DNA of 64,000 nt, taken from positions 62,001-126,000 of the forward strand of contig NZ_JAHSPG010000016.1 in assembly GCF_019130065.1 (NCBI RefSeq), read 5' to 3'. The notes beneath the pieces were generated by a model, which was given only the letters and a program-made list of their open reading frames with translations, was not told the origin of the DNA and did no database searches. How positions within the stretch are numbered: position 1 is the first letter of the stretch; each line of letters opens with the position of its first letter. This DNA comes from Pinibacter aurantiacus. GTDB taxonomy: Bacteria > Bacteroidota > Bacteroidia > Chitinophagales > Chitinophagaceae. Shown here in pieces: positions 15,049 through 24,271 of this stretch. A program made the position numbers and the translations under genes.

Positions 15049-18000
15049 CTATAAATCTTTTCCGTGACACTGTTTAAATTTCTTTCCACTTCCGCAAGGA
15101 CAAGGATCGTTTCTGCCAACCTTTGGTCCTACACGTATCGGCTCTTGTTTTACCGCAGCGCCAGATGGATCGTAGTAATCATTTTCGTTTGCTGCATAAT
15201 CCTTACCAGCTGCATCAACTTCTTCTTTATTCGCTTGTAAACGGCTCATGTCTGTTTTTTCTTCATGACCCTCACGAATATGTCCGGAATGTTGCTGCTC
15301 CATTGGAATACCGCTGTGGCAAAGGAAAGACACGATGTCTTTGTTTACCTCGCTATCCATATTTCTGAACAGATCAAATGCTTCCACTTTATAAATTACC
15401 AATGGATCTTTTTGTTCAAGATATACCGTTTGTACACTTTGTTTCAAATCATCCATTGCACGTAAATGCTCTTTCCATGCATCATCGATCAACGCAAGAG
15501 TGATTGTTCTTTCCAAAGAATTGGTAAGCTCTCTTCCGCTTGTATCAAGTGTTTTACGCATGTTGCTCAACACGTTCACACCTCTTCTTCCATCAGTAAA
15601 CGGAACTACAACATTCTCGATATGCTCACCTTGTGTTTGACGAATATTTTGGAAAACAGGAACAGCGTGCTGCTGAATATTTTCCTGCTTGCGTTGATAA
15701 TTTGCAGACGCTTCGTTGTACAAAACTTCTGTAAGCGCAGCAAGATTGTCTTGTTTTAAACTGTCGGCAGTAATAGAAGTTTCAATACCGTAGTTCATAA
15801 TCACTGCCAGTTTGAAACCTTCATAGTCCTCCTGCTCTTTAAATGAGTTTATGAGACCTTCAGCAACTGTGTAGAACGCGTTATCAAGATCAAGCGCAAG
15901 TCTGTCGCCAAACAAAGCGTGGTTACGTTTTTTGTAAACAACGTTTCTTTGTTTGTTCATTACATCATCATACTCCAGCAAACGCTTACGAATACCAAAG
16001 TTGTTTTCTTCTACTTTTTTCTGCGCTCTCTCGATAGATTTTGTGATCATGCTATGCTGGATCACTTCACCTTCTTTATAGCCCATTTTATCCATCAGGC
16101 TGGCGATACGCTCGCTACCGAACATACGCATCAAATCATCTTCCAATGACACATAGAACTGGCTGCTTCCCGGATCACCCTGACGACCGGCACGACCGCG
16201 CAACTGCCTGTCTACACGACGGCTTTCGTGACGCTCTGTACCAATGATCGCCAAACCACCCGCTTCTTTTACGCCTGGTCCAAGTTTGATATCCGTACCA
16301 CGACCCGCCATGTTTGTAGCGATAGTAACTGCTCCTGCAAAACCTGCTTCAGCAACTACTTGTGCTTCTTTGGCGTGTTGTTTTGCGTTCAACACGTTGT
16401 GCGGAATTTTTTTCACCTGCAGCATACGGCCCAGCAATTCACTCACCTCTACAGAGGTTGTACCCACAAGTACCGGACGGCCCGCATTACGCAGTCTTTC
16501 GATTTCATCGATTACTGCAGAATATTTTTCGCGTTTTGTTTTATATACAAGGTCCTGCTCATCTTTTCTAACCGCCTGAACGTTTGTAGGAATAGTAACC
16601 ACATCCAGTTTGTAGATATCCCAAAGCTCTGCTGCTTCTGTTTCGGCAGTACCGGTCATACCGCAAAGCTTGTGATACATACGGAAGTAGTTTTGCAAGG
16701 TGATCGTAGCATATGTTTGTGTTGCTGCTTCGATCTTTACATTTTCTTTCGCCTCGATCGCCTGGTGCAAACCATCGCTATAACGACGACCTTCCATGAT
16801 ACGACCTGTTTGCTCATCTACAATTTTCACCTGGTCCTCAATTACCACATACTCCACATCTTTATCAAACAAAGTGTATGCTTTCAATAATTGCTGCACC
16901 GAGTGAATGCGATCTGCTTTTGTAGAGTAGTCGTTCAGAAGCGCTTCTTTCTGTTGTAATTTTTCTTCTGGAGTACCTGCGCCTTGCTCAATAGCAGCAA
17001 GCTTTACGCTGATATCCGGAAGTATAAAGAATTCTGGATCTTCGCCTGATTTAGTGATCATTTGAAGACCTTTGTCTGTAAGGTCTACTGAGTTATTTTT
17101 TTCGTCGATGTGGAAATATAGTTCCTCATCCACTTTGCCCATTTCTCTTTGCTGATCTGCGAGGTAATAGTTTTCTGATTTCTGCAATTTCACACGAATG
17201 CCCGGCTCACTTAAGAACTTGATCAACGCAGTGTTCTTAGGCAAACCGCGATATGAACGCATCAGGGCCAAACCACCATCTTTTGGATCGTCGTTGCCTT
17301 CTGCAATTTTCTTTTTAGCCTCGTTCAGAAATTTATTTACCACTTGTCTTTGTGCTTCGAATAGTTGTTGCACACGTGGTTTCAAAATATGATATTGCTG
17401 ATCATCGCCCTTAGGAATAGGACCGGAAATGATCAACGGCGTACGAGCATCATCGATCAAAACGCTATCCACCTCATCCACCATTGCGAAGTGGTGCTTG
17501 CGCTGAACCATTTCTTCAGGATTGTGCACCATGTTATCACGCAGGTAGTCAAAACCAAATTCGTTGTTGGTACCATAAGTGATATCTGCCATGTAAGCCT
17601 TTCTTCTTTCTTCGCTGTTTGGTTGGTGCTTGTCGATACAATCAACAGTCAAACCGAGCCACTCGAAAATAGGGCCGTTCCACTCGCTATCGCGTCGCGC
17701 AAGGTAGTCGTTCACCGTTACCACGTGTACACCTGCACTAGCAAGCGCGTTCAGGTAAGCAGGAAGAGTAGAAACAAGCGTTTTACCTTCACCCGTTGCC
17801 ATCTCGGCAATTTTACCCTGGTGCAAAACTGTACCACCGATCAGCTGCACATCATAGTGCTGCATGTTCCATGTAACTGTACCACCGGCAGCGGTCCATG
17901 AGTTTTTGTAAATAACCTGATCGCCTTCAATGCGAACGTGATCTCTTTTAATGGAAAGGTTACGATCCAAGTCAGTGGCAGTTGACACAACCTCTGTATT

Positions 18001-18375
18001 GTCTTTAAAGCGGCGTGCAGTTTCTTTTACTACAGCAAATGCTTCAGGAGCTATTTCTTTAAGAATTTCTTCAATTTTATCGTTGCGGTCTTTTCTCAGT
18101 TTGTCCACTTCCTGATAAAGGGCGTCTTTTCCTGTAAAGTCACTAAACGGCAAAGCCTCAGCCTGCGCATTTAGATCCGCTATCTCTTTATCGATATCCG
18201 TAAGGTGAGATTGGATACGTTGTTTGAATTCCTGAGTTTTGGCACGGAGTTGATCGTTAGTGAGGGATTGGTAAGCCGTGAAAAATCCATTGATTTTTTC
18301 AACAATAGGCTGAATAGTTTTTACATCTTTTTCTGACTTACTTCCACCAAATAGCTTTTGAATGAACCCTAGCAT
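15049..18375 (-). CDS. secA: Preprotein translocase ATPase SecA
   Basis: The 1108-residue motor drives secretion through SecYEG at the inner membrane. Walker A is MATGEGKTLVSTLPA, the Walker B region is MVDEVDSVLIDDARTPLIISG, and the second nucleotide domain contains TIATNMAGRGTDIKLGPGV and RQLRGRAGRQGDPGSS. The C-terminal zinc motif CPCGSGKKFKQCH (C-x-C-x8-C-H) is present and complete. The protein is longer than the roughly 900 residues of E. coli SecA because of insertions, as is usual in Bacteroidota. The gene is monocistronic: a terminator follows and a -7 box lies about 95 bases before the start. Confidence 0.98.
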   Translation of the reverse strand: MLGFIQKLFGGSKSEKDVKTIQPIVEKINGFFTAYQSLTNDQLRAKTQEFKQRIQSHLTDIDKEIADLNAQAEALPFSDFTGKDALYQEVDKLRKDRNDKIEEILKEIAPEAFAVVKETARRFKDNTEVVSTATDLDRNLSIKRDHVRIEGDQVIYKNSWTAAGGTVTWNMQHYDVQLIGGTVLHQGKIAEMATGEGKTLVSTLPAYLNALASAGVHVVTVNDYLARRDSEWNGPIFEWLGLTVDCIDKHQPNSEERRKAYMADITYGTNNEFGFDYLRDNMVHNPEEMVQRKHHFAMVDEVDSVLIDDARTPLIISGPIPKGDDQQYHILKPRVQQLFEAQRQVVNKFLNEAKKKIAEGNDDPKDGGLALMRSYRGLPKNTALIKFLSEPGIRVKLQKSENYYLADQQREMGKVDEELYFHIDEKNNSVDLTDKGLQMITKSGEDPEFFILPDISVKLAAIEQGAGTPEEKLQQKEALLNDYSTKADRIHSVQQLLKAYTLFDKDVEYVVIEDQVKIVDEQTGRIMEGRRYSDGLHQAIEAKENVKIEAATQTYATITLQNYFRMYHKLCGMTGTAETEAAELWDIYKLDVVTIPTNVQAVRKDEQDLVYKTKREKYSAVIDEIERLRNAGRPVLVGTTSVEVSELLGRMLQVKKIPHNVLNAKQHAKEAQVVAEAGFAGAVTIATNMAGRGTDIKLGPGVKEAGGLAIIGTERHESRRVDRQLRGRAGRQGDPGSSQFYVSLEDDLMRMFGSERIASLMDKMGYKEGEVIQHSMITKSIERAQKKVEENNFGIRKRLLEYDDVMNKQRNVVYKKRNHALFGDRLALDLDNAFYTVAEGLINSFKEQEDYEGFKLAVIMNYGIETSITADSLKQDNLAALTEVLYNEASANYQRKQENIQQHAVPVFQNIRQTQGEHIENVVVPFTDGRRGVNVLSNMRKTLDTSGRELTNSLERTITLALIDDAWKEHLRAMDDLKQSVQTVYLEQKDPLVIYKVEAFDLFRNMDSEVNKDIVSFLCHSGIPMEQQHSGHIREGHEEKTDMSRLQANKEEVDAAGKDYAANENDYYDPSGAAVKQEPIRVGPKVGRNDPCPCGSGKKFKQCHGKDL

Positions 18376-18417
18376 ATTTATTAATTATAATTATTCTAAT
18401 TATTTTGATATAACAGG

Positions 18418-18474
18418 CTGTCAAATACGATGCTACAAATTTTTTAAGGCCAATTTGACAGGGTAGCAAAGGTA
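18418..18474 (-). promoter_or_regulatory. secA promoter -7 box and leader hairpin
   Basis: On the minus strand, TACCTTTG (18474-18467) matches the -7 consensus. Just downstream in the leader, the 9-base arms CTGTCAAAT (18461-18453) and ATTTGACAG (18426-18418) form a perfect inverted repeat with a 26-base loop, all within the untranslated region. The rest of the 18376-18704 gap holds no gene. Confidence 0.5.
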
Positions 18475-18640
18475 AGGAAAAGCTAGGGGCAAACTTTGAA
18501 TAAAAAATAATACCTCGCCAAAGCTTTTTTAAATTGTTTTACCTCCTGCAATTGTTTGCTTATCAGTAAAATAAAATATTAAAAAATAGTTTTGAATCAA
18601 GGCAAATGATGATTTTTTAAAAGTAATTCACGAAACAAAA

Positions 18641-18668
18641 GAGGGAATGACATTTCTATCATTCCCTC
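18641..18668 (-). terminator. Terminator of the thioredoxin-like gene
   Basis: GAGGGAATGA (18641-18650) pairs with TCATTCCCTC (18659-18668). On the minus strand it is followed by TTTTGTTT, as expected for an intrinsic terminator. Confidence 0.8.
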
Positions 18669-18704
18669 GGGTAAAATCAGACAAAATTTACGTTTGATTT
18701 CTTA

Positions 18705-19949
18705 TTAATCTTTCCAGGTTTTTTCGCCTTTGTTCATTTTCTCCAAAGTTTCCTGGTAATTTTTTCTTTCGCTTTCAGGAGAAGTATTCATCGCTTTTGT
18801 TTCCCATGCGATGGCATCTTCTTTTTTGCCCATTTTGTACAACAAATTGGCATAAGTATCCATAAAGCCAGGATTGTTGTCTTTCTGGAAAGATTTTTTG
18901 CTCCACTCCAGGGCTTGTTGTAGACAAGCTACATCATTACAATTTTCAAAAATCGTCCATGCGTACTCGTTCAGATCGTTGTCGCTGGCTTTCGCGCTAT
19001 ATTTTTCCATGTATGGAATGATAGCAGCCTGGAAGTTTTTCCAATCTTTTTTGTACTTATAATAAGTCACTTTACCAAAAGCTGCCAGCTCACCTCCAAG
19101 CGAAGGATACTTTGCCGTCAGATTTTTTTCCAACGCGGACCAGTCAATGTTTTCGTAAAACTGACCTGTTTGATTATTGTAAATTTTTGGAATAACATCT
19201 TCATTAAGGGCAATGTTTCTCACTTTCAGTTCTGCTTTTCCAGCGCCCAAAACTGCGTTTACCTTAGCTGGGTCTTTCATGAATACTTCAAAACCCTTGT
19301 CTTTACTGCTATTGGTAAATTTGTCAAGGAACTCGATGTTTTCTTTTGTAAGAAGGTCCTTCTGCGTTTGCAAATATTCGGCAGAAATCTTTTTAGCCAT
19401 TGGTTGGTCGTACGCATCACTTGCCGCCATTGCTGCTTTTCTCAAAAAGTCAGGATTTCTTTCGCCCTTGTTATATTTTTCAATCAGCGGGTAATATTGT
19501 TTCGCCGGATCAAGCGCTGCGGAAGCTCTTTCTACAAATTCTTTTGCCTCGCTACCACCCACCATTCTGTGCACGATGGAGCCATCGGGCGCAAAAAACA
19601 AGAAAGTAGGAAAGGCGCGAACGCTGTATTTCTGCATGATGTCATGTCCGTCAGCATACCATTTTTTTACGTCCTCGTTGTCGTTTTTAGACGTATCGAG
19701 CTGAACTTTTACACTGATAAACTTGTCGTTCATGTAGTTTCCAACAGATTCCTGCGGGAAAATCGTTGAGCTCATGTATTTGCACGGGCCGCACCAGGTG
19801 GTAAAGCAGTCCATGAAAATATATTTGTTTTCGGCTTTGGCTTTAGCCTGGATTTCGGTCCAGCTCAAACCATGTTGAAAATGAATGCCTTTGTCCTGTG
19901 CAAGGCCAAAAAGTGGCAGGAAGGCAAGAAGTGCTGCTATTTTTCTCAT
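18705..19949 (-). CDS. Secreted thioredoxin-fold protein with C-terminal helical repeats
   Basis: The 414-residue protein has a signal peptide (MRKIAALLAFLPLFGLAQ). A thioredoxin domain of about 120 residues follows, with the redox motif TWCGPCKYMS and the cis-Pro strand VRAFPTFLFFAPDGS. The C-terminal 250 residues are helical; the last part (NPGFMDTYANLLYKMGKKEDAIAWETKAMNTSPES) reads like TPR-type repeats. The family is common in the periplasm of Bacteroidota and probably reduces or handles disulfides of exported proteins. A terminator follows, and the upstream 215 bases separate it from the divergent atpG gene. Confidence 0.88.
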   Translation of the reverse strand: MRKIAALLAFLPLFGLAQDKGIHFQHGLSWTEIQAKAKAENKYIFMDCFTTWCGPCKYMSSTIFPQESVGNYMNDKFISVKVQLDTSKNDNEDVKKWYADGHDIMQKYSVRAFPTFLFFAPDGSIVHRMVGGSEAKEFVERASAALDPAKQYYPLIEKYNKGERNPDFLRKAAMAASDAYDQPMAKKISAEYLQTQKDLLTKENIEFLDKFTNSSKDKGFEVFMKDPAKVNAVLGAGKAELKVRNIALNEDVIPKIYNNQTGQFYENIDWSALEKNLTAKYPSLGGELAAFGKVTYYKYKKDWKNFQAAIIPYMEKYSAKASDNDLNEYAWTIFENCNDVACLQQALEWSKKSFQKDNNPGFMDTYANLLYKMGKKEDAIAWETKAMNTSPESERKNYQETLEKMNKGEKTWKD

Positions 19950-20091
19950 TTTTAAGTTTTGAAGTGTGCTAAAATAGTTTCATATGAGGCTAAAATCCAA
20001 ACCGTTTGTCCCAAATTGTACCTGAATTAACATTTTAAAAATCTGTGAAGTAAATAGTGACCCTAAATGTTCCATTTTAAGTCTATTCTGT

Positions 20092-20099
20092 TACCTTTG
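20092..20099 (+). promoter_or_regulatory. Probable -7 box of the atpG promoter (TACCTTTG)
   Basis: TACCTTTG lies 66 bases before the atpG start. No clear TTTG is seen 19 bases upstream. Its presence supports separate transcription of atpG. Confidence 0.6.
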
Positions 20100-20165
20100 C
20101 GCAAATTTTCGGAGGCGGTATATCAAGGAGCCGTTTTTACCTAAAGATCAATATAAATATTATAT

Positions 20166-21053
20166 ATGTCAGGTGCTTTAAAAGAAGTTCGCGGTAGAAT
20201 CAAATCGGTACAAAGTTCTCAGCAGATCACAAAGGCCATGAAAATGGTGAGTGCTGCAAAATTGCGTCGTGCACAGGATGCCATTACACAAATGCGCCCT
20301 TACGCACAAAAAATGCAGGAAGTGCTGAGCAATATTTTGAGTAATACAGAAGGTTCTATAGGCGGCGACCTTGCAACTGAACGCGCTCCTGAAAAAGTGC
20401 TGTTGATTGTTATTACCAGTGACCGTGGATTAGCGGGTGCATATAACAGTAACGTTATTAAGCTGGCTAAGCAAACCATCAGAGAACATTATGCTGCGCA
20501 GGAAGCGAAAGGTAATGTTACCATCTGGTCAATCGGTAAAAAAGGTTTTGAGCATTTTGCAAAAAACAACTACAAAGTAACTGATACGTATAAAGATATT
20601 TTCCTGAACCTGAGTTTTGAAAACGTGCAGGCTTGTGCAGAAGCAGCAGTTCAGGCTTACAGAGATCATAAATTTGATGTGGTGGAAATCGTGTACAGCG
20701 AGTTTAGAAACGCTGCAACACAGGTGTTTTTGGCAAGCCGTTTCTTACCAGTGCCTTTGGCAAAACCGGCTACAACTAATAAGAATATTAAAACAGACTT
20801 CATCTTCGAACCTAGCAAAGAAGAACTGATTGCTGAGTTGATCCCTAAAATTTTGAACACACAATTATTCAAAGCGGTTCTGGATGCACATGCTTCTGAG
20901 CACGGTGCACGTATGACGGCTATGGATAAGGCAAGTGAAAACGCAAACGAACTGTTGCGCAACCTGAAGATCAGCTACAACCGTGCACGTCAGGCGGCGA
21001 TCACTACCGAGCTTACAGAGATTGTAAGTGGTGCAGCTGCGTTGGCAGGGTAA
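20166..21053 (+). CDS. atpG: F0F1 ATP synthase subunit gamma
   Basis: The 295-residue central-stalk subunit couples proton flow to ATP synthesis. The N-terminal helix signature is RIKSVQSSQQITKAMKMVSAAKLRRAQDAI, the middle strand region is LLIVITSDRGLAGAYNSNVIK, and the C-terminal helix is HGARMTAMDKASENANELLRNLKISYNRARQAAITTELTEIVSGAAAL. Length and both signatures are normal. Unusually, no other atp gene is adjacent: its neighbours are a thioredoxin-like gene and scpB. It has its own -7 box and a terminator downstream. Confidence 0.97.
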   Translation: MSGALKEVRGRIKSVQSSQQITKAMKMVSAAKLRRAQDAITQMRPYAQKMQEVLSNILSNTEGSIGGDLATERAPEKVLLIVITSDRGLAGAYNSNVIKLAKQTIREHYAAQEAKGNVTIWSIGKKGFEHFAKNNYKVTDTYKDIFLNLSFENVQACAEAAVQAYRDHKFDVVEIVYSEFRNAATQVFLASRFLPVPLAKPATTNKNIKTDFIFEPSKEELIAELIPKILNTQLFKAVLDAHASEHGARMTAMDKASENANELLRNLKISYNRARQAAITTELTEIVSGAAALAG

Positions 21054-21163
21054 CTAGGAATTAGGAATTAGAGGAGAGTGAACAGGTAGAAAAAAGAAGA
21101 TTTTCACATATTTCATTGCCGTTGGTTTCAACCAAGGGAGAGTGAAAAAGAAATAAATTACAA

Positions 21164-21193
21164 GGGTCGCCGAAATAAGGCGGCCCTTTTTTT
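21164..21193 (+). terminator. atpG terminator
   Basis: GGGTCGCC (21164-21171) pairs with GGCGGCCC (21179-21186), including one T-G pair, followed by seven T. Confidence 0.85.
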
Positions 21194-21230
21194 GATTTCG
21201 AAATAATCGCCAAAGGCGATAAGATAAATC

Positions 21231-21251
21231 TGCAAGGCCACAGGCCTTGCA
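21231..21251. repeat. Short perfect hairpin TGCAAGGCC-ACA-GGCCTTGCA
   Basis: A 9-base perfect stem with a 3-base loop, preceded by the smaller hairpin ATCGCCAAAGGCGAT (21205-21219). They lie between the atpG terminator and scpB, together with unmatched repeat arms (AGGAATTAGGAATTAG at about 21056; TTTTCAAATTTTCAAATT at about 21277). No gene is seen in this 416-base gap. Confidence 0.6.
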
Positions 21252-21385
21252 GAGCAATACGCAGCCTGCTCTCTCATTTTCAAATTTTCAAATTCTCACA
21301 TCGGCTCTCCACTGTTATTCACATTGTGTATAAACTACTTTCAATGTTATCGTTTTTTTTTGAAGCTTGCAGGGGTAAAGCTGGA

Positions 21386-21452
21386 TGCTAAACGCAGAAA
21401 GCTTAACGCAAGGAGCTCCGGGCGTTAAGCTTTTGGCATTAAGCGTTTGGCA
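21386..21452. repeat. Word-hairpin element, TTAACGC type
   Basis: TGCTAAACGCAGAAAGCTTA (from 21386) is imperfectly complementary to GGGCGTTAAGCTTTTGGCAT and AAGCGTTTGGCA (21422-21452). A related element lies at 28714-28777. It ends less than 20 bases before the scpB start. Confidence 0.6.
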
Positions 21453-21470
21453 CACAAAATGATTTTTTAT

Positions 21471-22397
21471 ATGGAAATAGGACACATTATACCACATATA
21501 GAGGCGCTGATCTTTGCGAGTGACAAGCCTTTGACTGCTTTGGAAATTACCGAGCTGATCAACAACGCTTTTGGTTTTATGGAGGACAAGATCACGCTTG
21601 ACCAGATTGAAAGCTGTATTGAAGGCATCAAAGAAAAATACGACGCTGAGTTTTATCCATTTGAAATTCGTGAAAGTGGCGGTGGTTTACAGTTTCTTAC
21701 CAAAAAAGCTTACCACAAAACGGTGGGACAGCTGAATGGCGATAAGTTCCTAAAACGCCTGAGCGCGGCGGCTTTGGAAACGTTGTCGATCATTGCTTAC
21801 AAGCAACCTATTACAAAAGGAGAGATCGAATCCATTCGCGGTGTGAGTACAGATTACAGCATTCAAAAATTGCTTGAAAAAGAATTGATCATCATTTGCG
21901 GTCGTAGCGAAACATTGCCGGGCAAACCTTTGTTATACCAGACTTCTAAATCGTTCATGGATTATTTCGGTCTGAATACTCCGGAAGATCTTCCAAAGAT
22001 CAAAGAAGTATTAGCGGAGCAAATTATGCCGACTGCGATTGTAAATGGACAAACGCAAGGAGAAGAAGGTGAGGAAGACGAAGTAGTTGTAGATACGCTT
22101 ACTGAAACTGAGACAGAAATTGAAACTGATGAAGACCTTGCGTTGGAAGTAACGGAAGACGGAGAATTGATAGAAAATCATGTTTCTCAAAATCATACAG
22201 AAGAAGAAATAACTGATGTTTTGAATGAGGAAATAGAAATTAGCGAAACTGGAGACGAAGAAATTGCGGACATGGAAGAAGCTGATATTACAGAAGAAGC
22301 GTCAGAAGAAGCCTCCGACGATAGCAATGCCGACGAAAATAGCGACGACGAAGGCGATTCGCAAACCGAAGAAAGTGATGACGAGGAAAAACAATAG
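21471..22397 (+). CDS. scpB: Segregation and condensation protein B
   Basis: The 308-residue protein has two winged-helix domains in the first 180 residues (IIPHIEALIFASDKPLTALEI; LSAAALETLSIIAYKQPITKGEIESIRGVSTD; LLYQTSKSFMDYFGLNTPEDLP), the standard ScpB fold. With SMC and ScpA it forms condensin for chromosome segregation. The last roughly 110 residues are an acidic tail rich in Glu and Asp with almost no basic residues, which most bacterial ScpB lack. The start at 21471 (MEIGHIIPHIEAL) fits the family; two in-frame Met lie up to eight codons upstream. scpA is not in the window. Confidence 0.95.
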   Translation: MEIGHIIPHIEALIFASDKPLTALEITELINNAFGFMEDKITLDQIESCIEGIKEKYDAEFYPFEIRESGGGLQFLTKKAYHKTVGQLNGDKFLKRLSAAALETLSIIAYKQPITKGEIESIRGVSTDYSIQKLLEKELIIICGRSETLPGKPLLYQTSKSFMDYFGLNTPEDLPKIKEVLAEQIMPTAIVNGQTQGEEGEEDEVVVDTLTETETEIETDEDLALEVTEDGELIENHVSQNHTEEEITDVLNEEIEISETGDEEIADMEEADITEEASEEASDDSNADENSDDEGDSQTEESDDEEKQ

Positions 22398-22425
22398 TCT
22401 CTTTTGCATCCTTATAACAATTAGC

Positions 22426-22459
22426 AAACCCGTAGCGAAAGTTGCGGGTTTCTTTTTTT
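22426..22459 (+). terminator. scpB terminator
   Basis: AACCCG (22427-22432) pairs with CGGGTT (22445-22450), followed by TCTTTTTTT. Confidence 0.8.
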
Positions 22460-22485
22460 AAGTAAAAAGGCAAAAGGAGAAATTA

Positions 22486-22516
22486 AAAAAAGTGTTGCCA
22501 TGACGACAACACTTTT
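22486..22516 (-). terminator. Probable pgk terminator
   Basis: AAAAGTGTTG (22488-22497) pairs with CAACACTTTT (22507-22516). On the minus strand it is followed by a T-rich stretch. It lies about 65 bases after the pgk stop codon. Confidence 0.7.
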
Positions 22517-22579
22517 AAATATGCTTAGAGTTTCACTTAAAACCATACTCCCCACTTTCAACTCTCAATTCTCAACTCA

Positions 22580-23779
22580 TTAAGCTTTTACCGCTGCAAT
22601 GCCCGGCAATTCTTTTCCTTCAAAATACTCAAGCATAGCGCCGCCACCGGTAGATACGTAGCTCACCTTATCAGTAAAACCAAACTGGTTAACTGCTGCT
22701 ACAGAATCGCCACCGCCTACAAGAGAGAATGCACCATTTTGTGTTGCCTCAGCAACTGCAGTAGCAATTGCTTTTGTGCCGTGTTGGAATTTTTCCATTT
22801 CAAAAACACCCATTGGGCCGTTCCACAAAATGGTTTTAGAATTTTTGATAACGTTGGAGAACTGGGCACATGCATTTTCTGCAATGTCAAGTCCCATCCA
22901 GCCTGCAGGTATATTGTTGCTTGGTGCAGCAGAAGTATTTGCATCAGCAGCAAACTTATCAGCGATTACAGAATCGGAAGGCAAGTGGATGCAAACACCC
23001 TTTGCTTCTGCTTTCTTAAGCAGATCCTTTGCCATGTCAAGTCTGTCATCTTCGCAAAGCGAATTGCCGATGTTACCACCCTGTGCTTTAAAGAAAGTGT
23101 ACGCCATACCACCACCAATGATGATGTCAGTTGCTCTTTCCAATAAGTTTTCGATGATCAATATTTTATCAGAAACTTTTGCACCGCCGATGATTGCAGT
23201 GAAAGGTTTTTGTGCGCTATGCAGTACTTTTTCTGCGCTGCTAACTTCACCTTCCATCAACAAGCCGAACATTCTTTTTTCTTTGGGGAAAAACTTGGCA
23301 ATAACCGCAGTTGACGCGTGTGCGCGGTGAGCAGTACCAAATGCATCGTTCACATACACATCACCCAATTTGCTTAATTTCTCAGCAAATTTTTCATCGC
23401 CTTTTTCTTCTTCTTTGTAAAAACGAAGATTCTCCAGCAATAGAACTTCACCAGCTCTCAACATGTTGGCAGTCATGAAAGCTTGTTCGCCAATGCAATC
23501 ATTTGCAAACAAAACGGTTGTGCCGCCCAGCAATTCGCTCAGGTGCTGCACAAGATGTTTAAGGGAAGATTTCTCTTCAGGACCGTCTTTCGGACGACCG
23601 AGGTGGCTCATTAAAATAACGCTGCCACCATCGCTCAATATTTTTTTTATGGTAGGAACAGCCGCTGTCATGCGGGTGTCGTCTGTAATTGCCTGTGTTT
23701 GTTTGTCCAAAGGAACGTTGAAATCAACGCGGACCAAGGCTTTTTCACCTTTAAAGTTGTGTTCGGAGAATTGTGACAT
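22580..23779 (-). CDS. pgk: Phosphoglycerate kinase
   Basis: The 399-residue glycolytic enzyme converts 1,3-bisphosphoglycerate and ADP into 3-phosphoglycerate and ATP. The N-terminal signature [13 protein letters not shown] and the substrate motif [20 protein letters not shown] are intact. [17 protein letters not shown] follows, and the nucleotide-binding C-terminal half has [29 protein letters not shown] and [13 protein letters not shown]. Length is normal. It lies downstream of gap and a small membrane-protein gene on the same strand, a partial glycolytic cluster. Confidence 0.98.
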   Translation of the reverse strand: MSQFSEHNFKGEKALVRVDFNVPLDKQTQAITDDTRMTAAVPTIKKILSDGGSVILMSHLGRPKDGPEEKSSLKHLVQHLSELLGGTTVLFANDCIGEQAFMTANMLRAGEVLLLENLRFYKEEEKGDEKFAEKLSKLGDVYVNDAFGTAHRAHASTAVIAKFFPKEKRMFGLLMEGEVSSAEKVLHSAQKPFTAIIGGAKVSDKILIIENLLERATDIIIGGGMAYTFFKAQGGNIGNSLCEDDRLDMAKDLLKKAEAKGVCIHLPSDSVIADKFAADANTSAAPSNNIPAGWMGLDIAENACAQFSNVIKNSKTILWNGPMGVFEMEKFQHGTKAIATAVAEATQNGAFSLVGGGDSVAAVNQFGFTDKVSYVSTGGGAMLEYFEGKELPGIAAVKA

Positions 23780-23839
23780 AAAGTAAAGTTGGGTTCGTTC
23801 TGCAATAAATTTTGATGCCGCCGTAGCCAGCAGTAGTTA

Positions 23840-24193
23840 TCAGTTGGCGTCCGGATTGTCGTAGTCTATCATTTTATCATCCTGGTGACGTAGCATGAAC
23901 ATCGCTTCCATGGTAACATCTTTTCCACCCTTAAAGTTTGTGGCCAGCGTGCTTACTGTATAAATAGGCCCCCATGGTAAACCCCACCAGCCGAATAGTA
24001 AAGACAGTGCGGCGAAGCCAAAGCCTTTTATGTAGCGGCTTTGCCCCGGAGGGATGTAATAGATGTCGGATCGTCGCTTAAATGTTATCACAAGTGCGGA
24101 AATGCAGTATTGGTATAATACAAAGCGACCGCCCTGATCAACTTCATGCGAAAGCTGATCCAGGCTCACGTTGCCCAGGTTTTTAATTTGCAT
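23840..24193 (-). CDS. Hypothetical membrane-associated protein, 117 aa
   Basis: I do not recognise a named family. The protein starts MQIKNLGNVSLDQLSHEVDQ and has a strand-rich part GGRFVLYQYCISALVITFKRRSDIYYIPPGQ. A hydrophobic glycine-tryptophan segment follows (GFGFAALSLLFGWWGLPWGPIYTVSTLATNFKGGKDVT), which probably forms one hairpin in the membrane, and then an acidic tail. It lies between gap and pgk on the same strand, 60 bases before pgk, but a terminator separates it from gap. Confidence 0.65.
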   Translation of the reverse strand: MQIKNLGNVSLDQLSHEVDQGGRFVLYQYCISALVITFKRRSDIYYIPPGQSRYIKGFGFAALSLLFGWWGLPWGPIYTVSTLATNFKGGKDVTMEAMFMLRHQDDKMIDYDNPDAN

Positions 24194-24241
24194 AGGTTTA
24201 GACTCTTGGCAGAGTAATCGTTAGAGGGTCAAAAGAGAAAA

Positions 24242-24261
24242 GCGGAACTGTAGAGTTCCGC
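24242..24261 (-). terminator. gap terminator
   Basis: GCGGAACT (24242-24249), loop GTAG, AGTTCCGC (24254-24261). On the minus strand TTTTCTCTTTT follows. It lies 11 bases from the gap stop codon. Confidence 0.85.
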
Positions 24262-24271
24262 CTTGAGAAAT

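Noticed and set aside
16228-16890. Long antisense open frame in secA
   Set aside because: It is Cys, Phe and His-rich as usual for the reverse strand of coding DNA and has no start signals.
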